Of a stretch of 64,000 nucleotides of DNA, positions 33,182-44,928 are shown piece after piece. A model generated the notes under the pieces. The model saw only the letters and a program-made list of their open reading frames with translations, ran no database searches and was not told where the DNA came from. Origin of the DNA: Casuarius casuarius (Eukaryota; Chordata; Aves; Casuariiformes; Casuariidae); the NCBI GenBank assembly GCA_003342895.1, contig PTFA01000311.1:377804-441803 (forward strand), written 5' to 3'. Each line of letters begins with the position of its first letter. The first letter of the stretch is position 1. A program made the position numbers and the translations under genes.

Positions 33182-36100
33182 TTTCTTGGAATGATTTGAA
33201 AATACATCTGTTACTATTTTTCAGGTTGGTACTAAAGCTGAAACAGCTGACTAGAAACACTCTGCTTGTTTTCTTGCTCATCCCTGCGCTCCGTTACACA
33301 AGGCAGTTTGAGCAGACGGTAGCTGAAAACCTGACCACTTGCTGAGATCCATCTTTCATTTATTTTATCTCCTTGCCTGTATTTACGTCTGGTGACGTGG
33401 TAAGCTGAAGAAAGAAAGTTGAGAAGGTCAGTCTATTGTGTTGCCTCTGGAGCCTGTGTGTTTGCCCTTCCTGAGTCTGTTTGTTCTCTGAATCATTTGA
33501 CATACTGCATGTTCTATTCCAGCCTTCAGCCTATTGCAAACTTCATCTCCTTGCCTAAAGGCCATGAGTCCACAAGATGAGAAACACAGTTTTAGGGTGC
33601 CTCATCCTGGATTAAAATCTCGGTGACTCAAAACTTTGGTCTAGTTTAACCTTGTGCTGCTGGATCAAAGTTGCTCAAAATTTTTTGTCAGTTTAACTGT
33701 ATTCTGACAGACTTTATGGTCTTCTTGACCTATGCCCCTACTAAACTTTGATTAAACCTCACCTGGTTAATGCAGTGGAAAGTCTGACAAAGCAAACAGG
33801 CATACAGAGCCATGGAGTCAGTCATGGTTGGTTCCAGTCAGGACTGACTCTGGTAATGATAGGTGGAACCCAAGGTCCCCTGTGATTACACATCAGGACT
33901 CAGCTAATGAGTGAGGGGTGATAATAATGACTTTTAATTTGATATAGCAAAGCAGCTTTCCTCCAGACATTTTCTGGGGCAGCAGACTTCTCTCCTGATC
34001 TTATATCTAGGCATTCATTCTATTCCTAGGCAGCATGTGTGTTAACATTGCATATGTGAGTTAGCCCTTGACTCGAAGGAAGAATCAATTTTGCTGATCA
34101 AGATGATATGGATCAGTGTCATAATATCCAGGGAAGGGACACAAGCTTTGATTCTTTTCCCTTTTCCACTACTTCTTCTTCTATCTAGACTCTTCCCAGG
34201 ATCAGCTGGGCACAGCTTGCCATTGCAAGGAGCCATCCTTAATCTCCTACTTGTACCCAGTGCGAATCTCTCTTGGTTCTTGTCTTTCAGAAAGGGGGTT
34301 GGGGCCATTCGTGGACTCTGGGCTCTGTTCCCATCCTGAGAAAATTTCTGTACCAGGAACATGCATGCAGTGCAGTAGTCATTCCTAGCACTGGCCCAGC
34401 TAACAGAGCTGATGATGGGAAACATTGAATATGAGGGGCAGAGGGAAATAACCACTTATATTTTCTAATTTGAGATTGTCAACCTCCGTGGCTAAACTGA
34501 GACTGCCAAGGGTGTAGCCTTACACCACAGACAAAAGATTGGGAAGGCATAGGAGCTTGGATGGAAAAGTGAGCAAAGTTCACCCTACAGGGAGAATTTT
34601 CCAGAGCAAGCCTGAAGTACAACTTTGCTATTGCCCCATCCTGTTTGCACTGAATCCTAGGCAGGAGAAACATCTGGAAATTTCTGAGGTGCAGACCTAG
34701 CTCATCCTTTGCATAGCACCTACTTCTCATAGTCTGTGCACCAGCCTTTGCAAGCCTTGTCTCTCATCCTTCCTCCACCAGAACATTCATAGCTAGATAG
34801 CAGCTACTCAGAAGCAGCCCAAGAGGTCCTCGTGAGGGCTGGTCATTCTGGAATAGTTCTGTGAGCCAGGGCATCAAGGGTTAGCAAGGACTGCCAAGTG
34901 TCAAAGCAAGATCCTGGCTTTTCATCTCAGTGGGATCAATACATTCTGCAGCGTGGCCTGCTTGCATGGCATTTGACAGTGCAAGAGCTGTAGAAGACCA
35001 CAATGTTATGCATTTAGCCAGGTGAGCCCCAGAAGTGAAATTACTCATTTCCAGTTTCACAAATTTTAAAACTGGTACATCTGTTTCCTTTTTTACATGT
35101 TCCAAACTGTATAACTACCTTAGAAAAATTTGAATGAATGCACAATATGGCTGTGGAGGCTGAGCATTACAGCCATGATTACATATATTGTTATAGCCCT
35201 TTTAGGTTTTTTTTTCTCTCTCAGGTGTTACGTTATATGTCAGAGATCTGGAGTAGAAAAATGAATGTTGCCTGCAGATAGATGAAACAAATCATCCCCC
35301 TACTGTGTATAACTTGACTTTCTAATTCTTAGAAATGAAATTGTATTATTTCACAATAGTCTAAAATGCTGTGCTAACACTATTATAGAAAGCTGCTGTT
35401 TGAAACTTTTATTGTAGAATGATTTTTTTTAATGATGGAACTCTATGAAGCAAGCATTTCCATATGATAAAGGGAAAAAGAAAAACTCCTTCCCTGTTCG
35501 TTATCTGGCCCTATTACTTGCAGAAAAAAAGCCTTTACCAGAGTTACATGCCACAGTCTATTTCGTTTGGTAGATTTTGTCCACTGCTGTCTTTTCCACA
35601 CTTAATACTGTGTGTTGTGGTAAAGTCTGCTCTCCTGTAATTAGTGTGTGGGGGTTGACTCTGCTAGACATATTACATGAAGAAACCAAGAGATATGCCT
35701 TCCAAAGAAAGTGTCCATGTGCCTTCTGAAAACTAAGAAAAGGGGCAAGGTTTGAATTGTAACCCCAAGCACCTATTTTATGGGATTAGTTTTATAGTCT
35801 AAAGATTACGTTGAATTATGCTGTGCCTTTTTATGATATAATATAGATGGAATAAGTGTATTTGAAAGGGAAAAAAGGTGTAAAGATACTGAAACCAAAG
35901 ATATTTGTACATGAACAAATGTTATGGTTTCCTGTGCAAAAGTACATCTGCTGGAGTGTAAGTCTATGTTTGAAAGAGATACTAAGAAGAGCATTATCAA
36001 AGAGAGCAGATAAACTCTGTTGTCTTTGGATTCCAAATCAGGCTTTAATTTTTCAGATATATGGAATTACTTGCTATGTTTTCCTTTTATATTTCCAATT

Positions 36101-36881
36101 GGAAATGAACCTAAATGCTATAGGTTTCCAGCAAGTACATTTGATTTCAGGCCTGCTAGAATCTGGATGTACACAAGCCTCTCCTTTATAGGTTTGCTTG
36201 TTCGTATGAAATGCTCCATTCTCTGATCCTGCTGCACTTCTCTTCTGCTGCATCTTTCTTCTAACACAGTGGGCGAGTGGTATGGGAGACTGACTGAACT
36301 CTGATCGTTTTTATTACAAGGTAGAGAGAACTACTTCCTGGGCAGCTGGCAAGAGGAGTGCTGTGGCACTGCCATCTGTTTCAGCACTGCCTGCTCAATT
36401 TCTCCCCCTCCTTGGTATGCCAGTGCCACCTAATCGAGACATGGAAGTGGTTGATGTTGTAGGGGCTGTCATGAAAAACACTCTCTCCAGCCTGAAGAGC
36501 TGTCAGAAGCTGTAGCGATGACTGTTCTTCAGCTGCTGGTCCTCTTGGTATTTTTTCCACACCTCCTTTTTAAGACTTTGCTGTCTTGCTGATCTTTGCA
36601 CCACTGTGTAACTGCAGATCCGCATGCTCCGATGAACTGTTGTGTGGCACTGAGATGGACCCTGAAAACATAGGATAATCTCTTTTTTTTTTTAAGCCTT
36701 CTAACAGCTTCCTGAGGTATACACAGGAATTGATTACCTCATGCACTAGCAAGGCAAATATGAACTCCCTCCCCCATCTCCCATAAATAATCTTCCATGC
36801 AACTATAGACAGTGACATACTTATCTATGGGCCACAAAGACTGAAGTCTTTGGCAGCAACTAGGATTGAAAAGCTAAAGGG
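33182..36881. other. Unique noncoding DNA, no gene seen
   Basis: The minus strand is open for 137 codons at 34042-34455 and the plus strand for 111 codons at 35856-36191. Neither resembles a known protein and neither has exon-like boundaries I would trust. No mobile element recognised. Confidence 0.55.
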
Positions 36882-36896
36882 AAAAAAAAAAAAAAA
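36882..36896 (+). repeat. A15 homopolymer
   Basis: Fifteen A in a row. No retroelement body was recognised upstream. Confidence 0.85.
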
Positions 36897-39149
36897 GATG
36901 TAAAGTTCCTTTCCTCCTCTTTTCAATTTACAGAAACTCATCCGGCTGCAGACCACTGCATAATGTTCTGAGTATGTTCTCCATGCAGTGCATTTTATTG
37001 TATGACTGAAGTATGAACAGTCATGCTTGGGCATACAATGAATTCTTCATCTTAATGTATTGTCCAGTTTATATGGGTCCCAGTTTGTATATTTGACAGC
37101 TAGTTTAATCAAGAAATGTGCTACAGAAAATCAACTCATCAGGAATGGTACAGGCATGTAAGGTAGGAAATTCCCTCAGCCTTTGTGGGTAGGAAGCTTT
37201 TGCAGCTTCACATTCTTAAGAAATCAGAATATATCCATTATTAGGAGTGCAGTATCTGTTATTTCTTAATATGTTAATGATTTAAAGATAATGTCTGCAT
37301 TTATTGCCAAACAACTTATGCTGGAGCCTCTATGTGATAGTGTAGCATAACATGATATGTGCGTGGCAGGGTGGCGATCACTGGCTATTAACCTCTTCGT
37401 GGTCACTAGCAAGCATCACATGAAGAATGTAGTTTCCGTTCTAAGGATTAAAAACAAAGAGCATGGCACTAATTTTATCTCTTCTACTGAAGTTTTGAAA
37501 AGCACATGATTATGGTGTCAAGTTTCTAGTATCTGTCAAAACGTCATCACATTCTTCTTACAAAATTAAGCCTTTTCCCAGCATGCCAATGAGAGGGCAT
37601 CTGAGATAAAATTCACTAGTTTGCTGCTCTCCAGTCTGATTTTCTAAAAAAATATATAGCAATTTAATTTTTTACAGTCTTGATGACCTGCCTGCAACTT
37701 GTTTTCAACTTTTCACACTTGGAACCATAAATGTAGACTTCCTGCATCCTTTCATGGAACTGGGCAGTAGGTGAAGAGGAAGTCATCACTGAGGAAAGGG
37801 AAGCAGAAGAGTTAGAAAGCAGCCAAGGTCTGCTCAGGCATGTTGTTAGGGCCAGCTACAAGTGAGGGGAACCTGATCCCTGTTGGATCACCTGGTCAAT
37901 GTCATGGCAGTTAACATGTTGTGCATTTGGGCTGAATCACCAGGAAAGTATATTCTGGGACTGAGAAAATCTTTGGTAATCATCACATTTTACTGGTGGT
38001 TATCTGTCAGTGAGCCACATATGTACATGGATCAAAATGGAACAAAGGGTACTTCATGGCAGTGGAGAAAACTGAGGATGCAAGATGAGGCTTTCAAGAG
38101 CTGTTGCTACAGAATGTAAGAGTAGTAGTCATGGAATTTGGTCTACTTTTGGTGTCACAGGGTCTTTATTATGAAATGCATCAAACCAGTTCTGATAAAA
38201 TCTTTTCTTCTGTGCTTAACCTCAATCAACTTTCAGTAGAAGCCTTCCAGGGAAAAGGGACTTGTTACTTCTATTTTTTATTGATGTTATTTGTTTGTTT
38301 TTAACACAGGATCACTTTTCTGTTGCTTTTAAGCTACTGTACCAAATGGTTTGAGTATAGTTCAAAGTTGCTTGCATGTAATATATTACTAAATGCCAGA
38401 GTGTTAAAAGCATTGTAGCATCATCTAGAGGCCAGACATAAACTACAGTGCATTGTTAGATAGTCTTTCAGTTGAGTAAAACACATGGATGGATGTTAAA
38501 AGATATGATTACAAGCAAGGTTTACCGAAGAATATATACACCAGAAAATAGATTTTTTCCAATGAATTCCTTACCAGCAGGGTACCAGTTCATAAAAACA
38601 TATAGTATATATCAGTAGTTGTGTTTGGACAAATTTGAATTTTTGTCCTCTAAACTTGTAAATAAATAATAAAAAGTGGTAAAATAACTTATAATCTGAG
38701 TTCCAATTTGATGGACACCTGACAGCTTGAATAAAGAGACAAGTCCTATGCCCTGTTGTGTGCAACTGCAGCATGTGACAGATTAAATTTGCGTAGCAGC
38801 TATGTGACTCCTTTAATTTAATATATGAAGAATAAACTTCTTTGTTTTCATTTGCCACTAGTAAACTTAATCTTTTTCTGAATGTATTTAATAGCCACAG
38901 GCTATGAATAGCCTGTTTGAGAGTTTAATAAAGATTCTCTTGCCAGTAAACTACAGAGGTTTGAAAAGTTATCAGAAGTACACACAAAGGTAACACAGTG
39001 GGCAGGAAAAGTGACTTTTTGACTTCAACAAAGGATCCTGAAGGAGTTAGATGTGCAACTCCTGTTGCTATGCAGTGGTATTCAGAGGATTTTCCTGAGG
39101 CTCACTTGAAAGTTGCTTAAAATCTAGTTTTAATGCCTGCCTGTCTTCA
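36897..39149. other. Unique noncoding DNA, no gene seen
   Basis: No gene or repeat recognised; open frames are below 100 codons. Confidence 0.55.
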
Positions 39150-39335
39150 TTCAAGCAACGAAAGGTGCTTTGCAACTGTCAGAAGGTTGCATCATCTCCA
39201 TTTTGTACGTATGGAAACTGAGCAGATGCTGATTTATTCAAACTGTTTTGCTCAAGTTGATGCAGTGAGTGGGTAAAGTTGAAAATGAAGCTGGTTCTCT
39301 TGTGTCCCGTTTCTGTATTCTAAGGCCTGCCGGCC
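39150..39335 (-). mobile_element. MIR / CORE-SINE, antisense
   Basis: AAGGTGCTTTGCAACTGT, ATCTCCATTTTGTACGTATG, GAAACTGAGCAGATG, TTTTGCTCAAGTTGATGCAG, TGAGTGGGTAAAGTTG and CTGGTTCTCTTGTGTCCCG run in the order of a reversed MIR ('ccccattttacagatggggaaactgaggcac...gacttgcccaaggtcacacag...agtggcagagc'). The copy covers the CORE and part of the head. Strongly diverged, but the order of blocks is convincing. Confidence 0.65.
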
Positions 39336-39508
39336 CATATAAGAGCATAGGTTGATGTGGCTGAACCAATTAATTGTCTGCAGCTGTACATGAGTCTAGA
39401 AATATAAATGCAGGAGTACTGCCCTGTTATACAGATTTACTGCCCTTTAAAGCTAATGTTTCTTTCTGGGACATAATGTCTGGCTCAAATTAGAAAATCT
39501 CGTGACAT
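39336..39508. other. Unique noncoding DNA
   Basis: Nothing recognised. Confidence 0.45.
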
Positions 39509-39540
39509 GTCAATGCTGCAGATTGTTATGCTGCATTGAC
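39509..39540. repeat. Inverted repeat, 12-bp arms with one mismatch
   Basis: GTCAATGCTGCA (39509-39520) and TGCTGCATTGAC (39529-39540) pair with one mismatch around an 8-base loop. A second nested pairing (AGATTGT with ACAATCT just outside) is also possible. Too short for a confident RNA gene call. Confidence 0.7.
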
Positions 39541-41225
39541 AATCTCCTGAGGAGATGGGCTCTTCTTTTTTTCAGTCTGGATAAACAAAATAGGCCATCT
39601 GAGATAGCAGCCAATGAGCAATCACCAGATAGGAGAAACTAGGGAGAGAAGAGGCAGACTATCCAAAGTACTTTCCAAAGCTTTTTACTTTGTGTACTGT
39701 TGTAGTTTTGGTGAATACCTCTGAAAAGGTCAGTGGCAGGGGAGGTTCTTCTGCTTAAATCTCACTAAGCACATCAGTGCAAAAATAGTGTTTTGGTTGT
39801 TTTGGAAGCCAAAGACCTGTCTCTGAAATATTCTGCTCTTTAAATGCAAAGCTTTCATCAAAACAAATCTCACCAGCTGACAGCGTGTCTGCATCTCCTA
39901 AAAACGTGAGCTCCTGGCTTCGGATTTCAAATTCAAAGCCTTTTGTTGGAGCCTTATTTCCCAGCAGAGATCTATGCATGTGCCTGTGTCTATGTTTGTT
40001 GACCAACAGAGGTTTGGTTGATATCTTGTGTGATGTTAGTTTAGCTAGAGCAAGCCTGTTCCGAGTATTAATATAAAATCTCTCAAAGTCCTGGAGTCCA
40101 ACAAACAGAGATTATTAAACAAATAGCCATAGTTATATTGAAGAGTTAGAAAGCCTGAACTTGTGAAAGAAAAAGAGAATTTGAGCTTGTTACACATAAT
40201 TACATCTATTCAGAATTAAAAGGACACGTACAAGTCTTTAGATATCCATGTTTAATCAGGTGAATAGATATATAGAATTAAATAAAAGCTTACATTAGGG
40301 TCCTTGTTTAAAGCATGGTCTAATTTGCTTGTTTTGTAAGTGCATTTTAACTCTATTTTGTGGCATTCAGAACATTAAAAAGATGTGTTTATTTTAGAGA
40401 TGTTTCTCCGTAGGTAGGGTTAATGTAAGAGTACTTTGTTAGAAAAATGAAAGTAGCAATTAGATTCTAAAATTAGCATTTCATTGATTTTTGCCCGTAT
40501 CTTTTTCTTTCCTTGAGAGATTCCCTTGGAAAATTCCATAATTAACCCTTTGCCATTTCAAATTAGATTTTTTACTAAAAAGCACGGTACTAAATTAGAA
40601 CGATTAAAATAATAAAACTTAACCAATAACACTTCCTCGACTAAAAAGTAAAAGATAACACAGAGAAATCAGTTTAACAGTATATGTGCACTGGAAGTAA
40701 AGTAATGAAAAGTAAAAAGACAGACAACTGAAGTAGTCGTCACTTCATAAACACATGCATATTAATTACTACTTTAAAACTTGTGAAATCTATTAGTTTG
40801 AAATTGTTAACCATCTAGTACAAAACCGCTAAGTGCAAACAGTACTTATGGATGGTCCAATCTGTGCTAGTTTCAGAAGTGCCTGAAGCACTGCTGAGGT
40901 TCAAGGGTTTTCTCTTATTGGTTCCCTCTTGTCAGTTTCCTCATTAGCAGCTCCATGAGTGAGTCATTTGCAGTGTCTAAAAATTTGGTCTCAGCGTCAG
41001 GTCCTGATGTGACTTTTACTTAATCTACATAGGCATTGTTGAAATCTCCCAATATTATTGTTTTCTGACACCACAATTTATCTTATGTCTATGAAAGTCA
41101 GTGATATCATCCTAGTAGGTGGCCAGAAGGTCACTTGCATGTTTGGAGCTAAAGGTTAGATCAAAAATAGGATGATGTGCATGTTTTCATTGTTTGAAAA
41201 ATAAATGGAGAAAGTAAATAAACAA
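39541..41225. other. Noncoding DNA with AT-rich, homeodomain-motif-rich stretch
   Basis: No gene. The part at about 40440-40640 is very AT-rich but not simple sequence. It holds CCATAATTAACCC, CAAATTAGATTTTTTAC and CATTTCATTGATTTTTGCCC, a look shared by some vertebrate conserved noncoding elements. This is an impression, not evidence of conservation. Confidence 0.35.
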
Positions 41226-41288
41226 ACACACACACACACACACAGACATATGTATATGTGTATATGCATATGTGCACACGCATGTATA
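41226..41288. repeat. (CA)n and alternating purine-pyrimidine tract
   Basis: Sixty-three bases of alternating purine-pyrimidine with a single break (G at 41245): (CA)n followed by ATATGTATATGTGTATATGC and TGTGCACACGCATGTATA. Z-DNA and cruciform prone. Confidence 0.85.
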
Positions 41289-41418
41289 AAATAAATCACA
41301 AAGTTGTAAATTTTATACCTAACAATGCAGCTTTCTGCTACTCTTAGGAGTACAGTACTGGTGTATTAATAGTGTACTTCAGTGCCACATGGAGGACCAT
41401 TGCATTCTACATATCTAC
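41289..41418. other. Unique noncoding DNA
   Basis: Nothing recognised. Confidence 0.45.
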
Positions 41419-41444
41419 ATCTAGTGAGTTCTTACTCACTAGAT
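41419..41444. repeat. Perfect 11-bp hairpin
   Basis: ATCTAGTGAGT (41419-41429), loop TCTT, ACTCACTAGAT (41434-41444). A perfect stem with a tetraloop. No known RNA family is recognised. Confidence 0.85.
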
Positions 41445-43189
41445 CTGTCTCTAACGTTGATTTTTTTTCTCAGAATGTTTTTTTTTTTCTCCCTCTGTAG
41501 ATGGTTTGGGAGCTGGTTGCAAATTGGGCAAAAGTGAGGATTACCTAACGTGGGATCCATGGATCAGGAGTTGTTGCTGACATGGCCAAATACCTTTGGC
41601 GGTACAGCACCTGTATGAGCTGTTTGACATAAAGGTAGGTCCTAAGGATGTAGGCAACAGTAACAGAGGAGGAAAATGCATCTTGAAATGTGCTTTGTGC
41701 CTAACCCTTAAATATCTGCAAGGCTGCATGCAAGAGTAGCTTTTGTATTTCACCCATTTGGCACTTGTAGTGAGAAAATTTCTTCCACTTTGCAGAGGGG
41801 AGGGATCCACCTCCTTGTCTACCTTCATGAGACCCAGCCATCTTCAAATTGAAGGCAGCGATCAGGCTCCCCATGGTGTAGGATTTGACCTATAGCAACA
41901 TTATTAGAAAAGAACTGAGGTACCTGCCTTCACTGATTAAGTGCCACTCCTCTTCAAAAATGAAAATCTTATCAGCTGACATCTTTACTTAGCCTTTTCT
42001 GGATTTATTTTAAAATACGAACACAAGACATTGCCACCGGGTATGATGTAGCACATTGCTGACAAGATCCAAATGAATACTAGGACACCTCATTTCAAAC
42101 ACCAAAATAAAAACATAGAACAAATGCTCTTTCCCAGTTCCTGGTGACTTAACTGACTGTTATGTTTTTCTGTGCCTACTCTAATATTTTTGGCCATCTC
42201 ATGTTTGAATTTTATCAAGTCTTTCTTTTCTACCATCTCATAGGGTGTGTCTCTTTACAGTAGTTAAATTCCTTAGTTTTACCACTTCAAATCCTACATC
42301 AGTTTAGCTAGACTGGGACTTCCTGAAGACTTTAATAATACTGGGAGGTCCTTGACTAGGTATATTTTTGTGCTGATATTTTTTAATATTAGTGTAAAAA
42401 TTGATGCTGAAACATTCATCTTTAAGACCTCATTACCAACAAGCTAGACTTATAAAACATATAAATATACATGTTAGTTAAGAAAAAACTTTCCAATGTT
42501 GTTAAAACAATTAGATTACTATAGAAAAATTATAACATTGATGTGTTGAATGGCATTGATTCAGAAATGCTGTGCCAGACTTTAGATGGTTATAAATAAT
42601 CTTCCCTTCTGTGCACACACATACACCAGAATAAAGACCAGAAGCAATTCGTCTTTGGAAGATTTGGTAAAAAAGCACAGACGTATGCTACTATACTTGG
42701 AGTGGTCAAAACTCAAAGGACACACAAAATATTTTGTAGTCTTGGGAACATTTTCAGAAAAAAATTGAAGTATTTCAAATTGAGAAGTGTAATATTTCTC
42801 TGTTTTCATCTTATTTTCTAGACATTTTATTTTTAGAAATCTCTTCTTATCTCTTAATGCACCTCTGCTGCTTCCAGCTAAACAGATTGCTTATGCAAGA
42901 AATGACTGTCCTACTATTTGAAGTCCCTATGCAACAAATTCAGTGTATATATTTCTCTCACTGTGCTTTAAGAGCTGTAAAACCTGGCTGATTCAGACAT
43001 AAGCCAAACTTTAGCTGGAATACACTTTCCCTTTGGGCATAGTTGCTTACTGGTAGCTGATAACAAATATCCAATGGCCAAAAAGATTCATGTAACTGAG
43101 TATAAGTGAATCTAAATTAGGAAACATCTTAAAGTTCACCTGATCCTTCCCCTCCTCTTTTGACTCCTGGACTTCAAGCAATTTGAGCA
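41445..43189. other. Unique noncoding DNA, no gene seen
   Basis: T-runs at 41461-41468 and 41480-41489. No gene or repeat recognised. Confidence 0.5.
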
Positions 43190-43265
43190 CTGCATGGTCT
43201 GTGTTTAAGAGGCTCTGCCACTGGTAACTCTCCGCCCTGGGTTCCATTCCTGGTGTCTCTAGCAA
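43190..43265 (+). mobile_element. tRNA-derived SINE head (MIR-like), degraded
   Basis: GTTTAAGAGGCTCTGCCACT is followed by CCCTGGGTTCCATTCCTGGT. GGTTCCATTCC at 43240-43250 agrees with the polymerase III B box GGTTCGANTCC at 10 of 11 positions, the best B-box match I found in the window. No convincing A box or cloverleaf, so I call a SINE head and not a tRNA. Confidence 0.45.
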
Positions 43266-44913
43266 ATAGGAAGGGGCAAATATGAAACAGTGTATGTAGC
43301 TTATTTTCATGCATGTGGTTTTAAATGGGGCTTTGCAACTAGTGAAGGTAGAGAGGCTTCTGTTAAAATGTCTTCAGTGGTTGTGGTCAATATTCGTAGA
43401 TAGTGGCTTAAATGAGCCCACTCATGTGCCTTAGCAGGGCCTGTGTTTGAGCCTCTAAAAAAAAAGTTGCTAGGAAACAGAAAGGAAATCTTAAGTATGG
43501 GTGTTGAATAGGGTTGTGTGTTCCATTCCTTGATATGTATTTTTGTAGCACAGAAGTCAACAGCACTGTTATCCATAAGAGAAGAACTAGAAGGTTTTAT
43601 CATATTAGCTACTTCTTAGAGCAAGACCAATGCTGCGAAAGTCTCACCCCCTCTTCTCCTTTAAAAATCCTAAACCGTATCTGTGAATAGCTGTTCTAGC
43701 TGTTTAAGTGATACCTATAATCAAGATGAATTGATGAAGAATTGGCACATTTCATGAAATGTCAGTAAGCTGTAGCAAAGTAATCAAAATCTCGAGGTAC
43801 TTTATGATTAATGCTGAGTTAATAGAAAGTCTGATAGCACAAGAAAACTTGATTGTGCCATGTGGGAGACACATGTTATTACATTACCTGAAGAATTACG
43901 CCCTACCTTTGATTTTTATGAGGTAAGTTAGACCTGACTAATACTATGTTTTGTAGTATCTAGAGAGCTAGATTGAGCCTATTAATGTTTAAGTTAAAAT
44001 ATATCAATTAGAAAAAATCTTCAGGCTAGGATTTTAATAGAAAAATAAAACTAAAGAGAATGAAGCCAAAACTGTGTTTAAAATGCATGAGTTGGACCAT
44101 TCAATGGAAAACTACATCAAATTGGAGTCCTTTCTTATTGCTACATATCATTCCAAACATTTGTTTTTTCCATTTCTGAGATTTGTATAATAAAATATTA
44201 ATGGAGGAATGAAGTGACTCCTTGAGGGAAAGGAAGGGCATTACATATGGGAACTTACTTTACAATGCTGTGAGACCTTGGGAGCAGTATTGCTCCTAAC
44301 TTCACATGAGTATATACTTCACATAGACAGAGCCTCTCTCAGGGCTGCTGAATTCAGGAATCTGCTCTGCAAGAAGCAGCCTACAGGATCATGGACCTCC
44401 ACTAGTAAAATGAGAAACAAAGTGTTTTTAAAGCATCTCATGGTTTTTAAGTACAGTCTACTTTGCTTCTAGATCCTGCAATATAATGTATGCTAATAGA
44501 ATTCATATCTCAGTGTTACAACTTCTTGATCTTTTGTGTGTCTGGATTATTCCAGCCATGGATTTGGAAGTAGCTCCTGTTATCTGTGCTCTTCATGTAA
44601 TTGCTAGTGTGAAATGAAGGTACTCACTGCAGAGTATCAGCAAGCTTAGAGTTGCACCAACAGTCTCTGACCAAAGCCTGCAGTTCCTGCAGCTACAGTA
44701 AGGTAGCTGGCCATGAGCGCTTATGTCTTGGAGCATTCTGAAAAGGAAAAATGTCCCCATTTCCCTGAAATACCATATTTTGATCTGGGGCCTAAGGAGC
44801 TGTGTCTTTTTTGTAGAATCACGTAAATGTCTATGAGATCTGTTTAATCAGAAGATGCTACTAGATACTTTTAACTTTTACTACTGAATGTTGTTATGCC
44901 TTCTGTCTGCTGT
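43266..44913. other. Unique noncoding DNA, no gene seen
   Basis: GCTGTGAGACCTTGGGAGCAG near 44268 loosely resembles the MIR CORE ('ctgtgtgaccttgggcaag') but the flanks do not continue the match. Nothing else recognised. Confidence 0.5.
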
Positions 44914-44928
44914 AAAAAAAAAAAAAAA
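44914..44928 (+). repeat. A15 homopolymer
   Basis: Fifteen A in a row, no element body recognised upstream. Confidence 0.85.

Noticed and set aside
34042..34455. 137-codon minus-strand open frame
   Set aside because: Overlaps an open frame on the other strand, no recognisable protein features.
43240..43250. Possible tRNA gene from a 10/11 B-box match
   Set aside because: No A box and no cloverleaf at the right distance; fits a degraded SINE head better.
44268..44290. MIR CORE-like phrase GTGAGACCTTGGGAGCAG
   Set aside because: The flanks do not continue the MIR order; too short to call.
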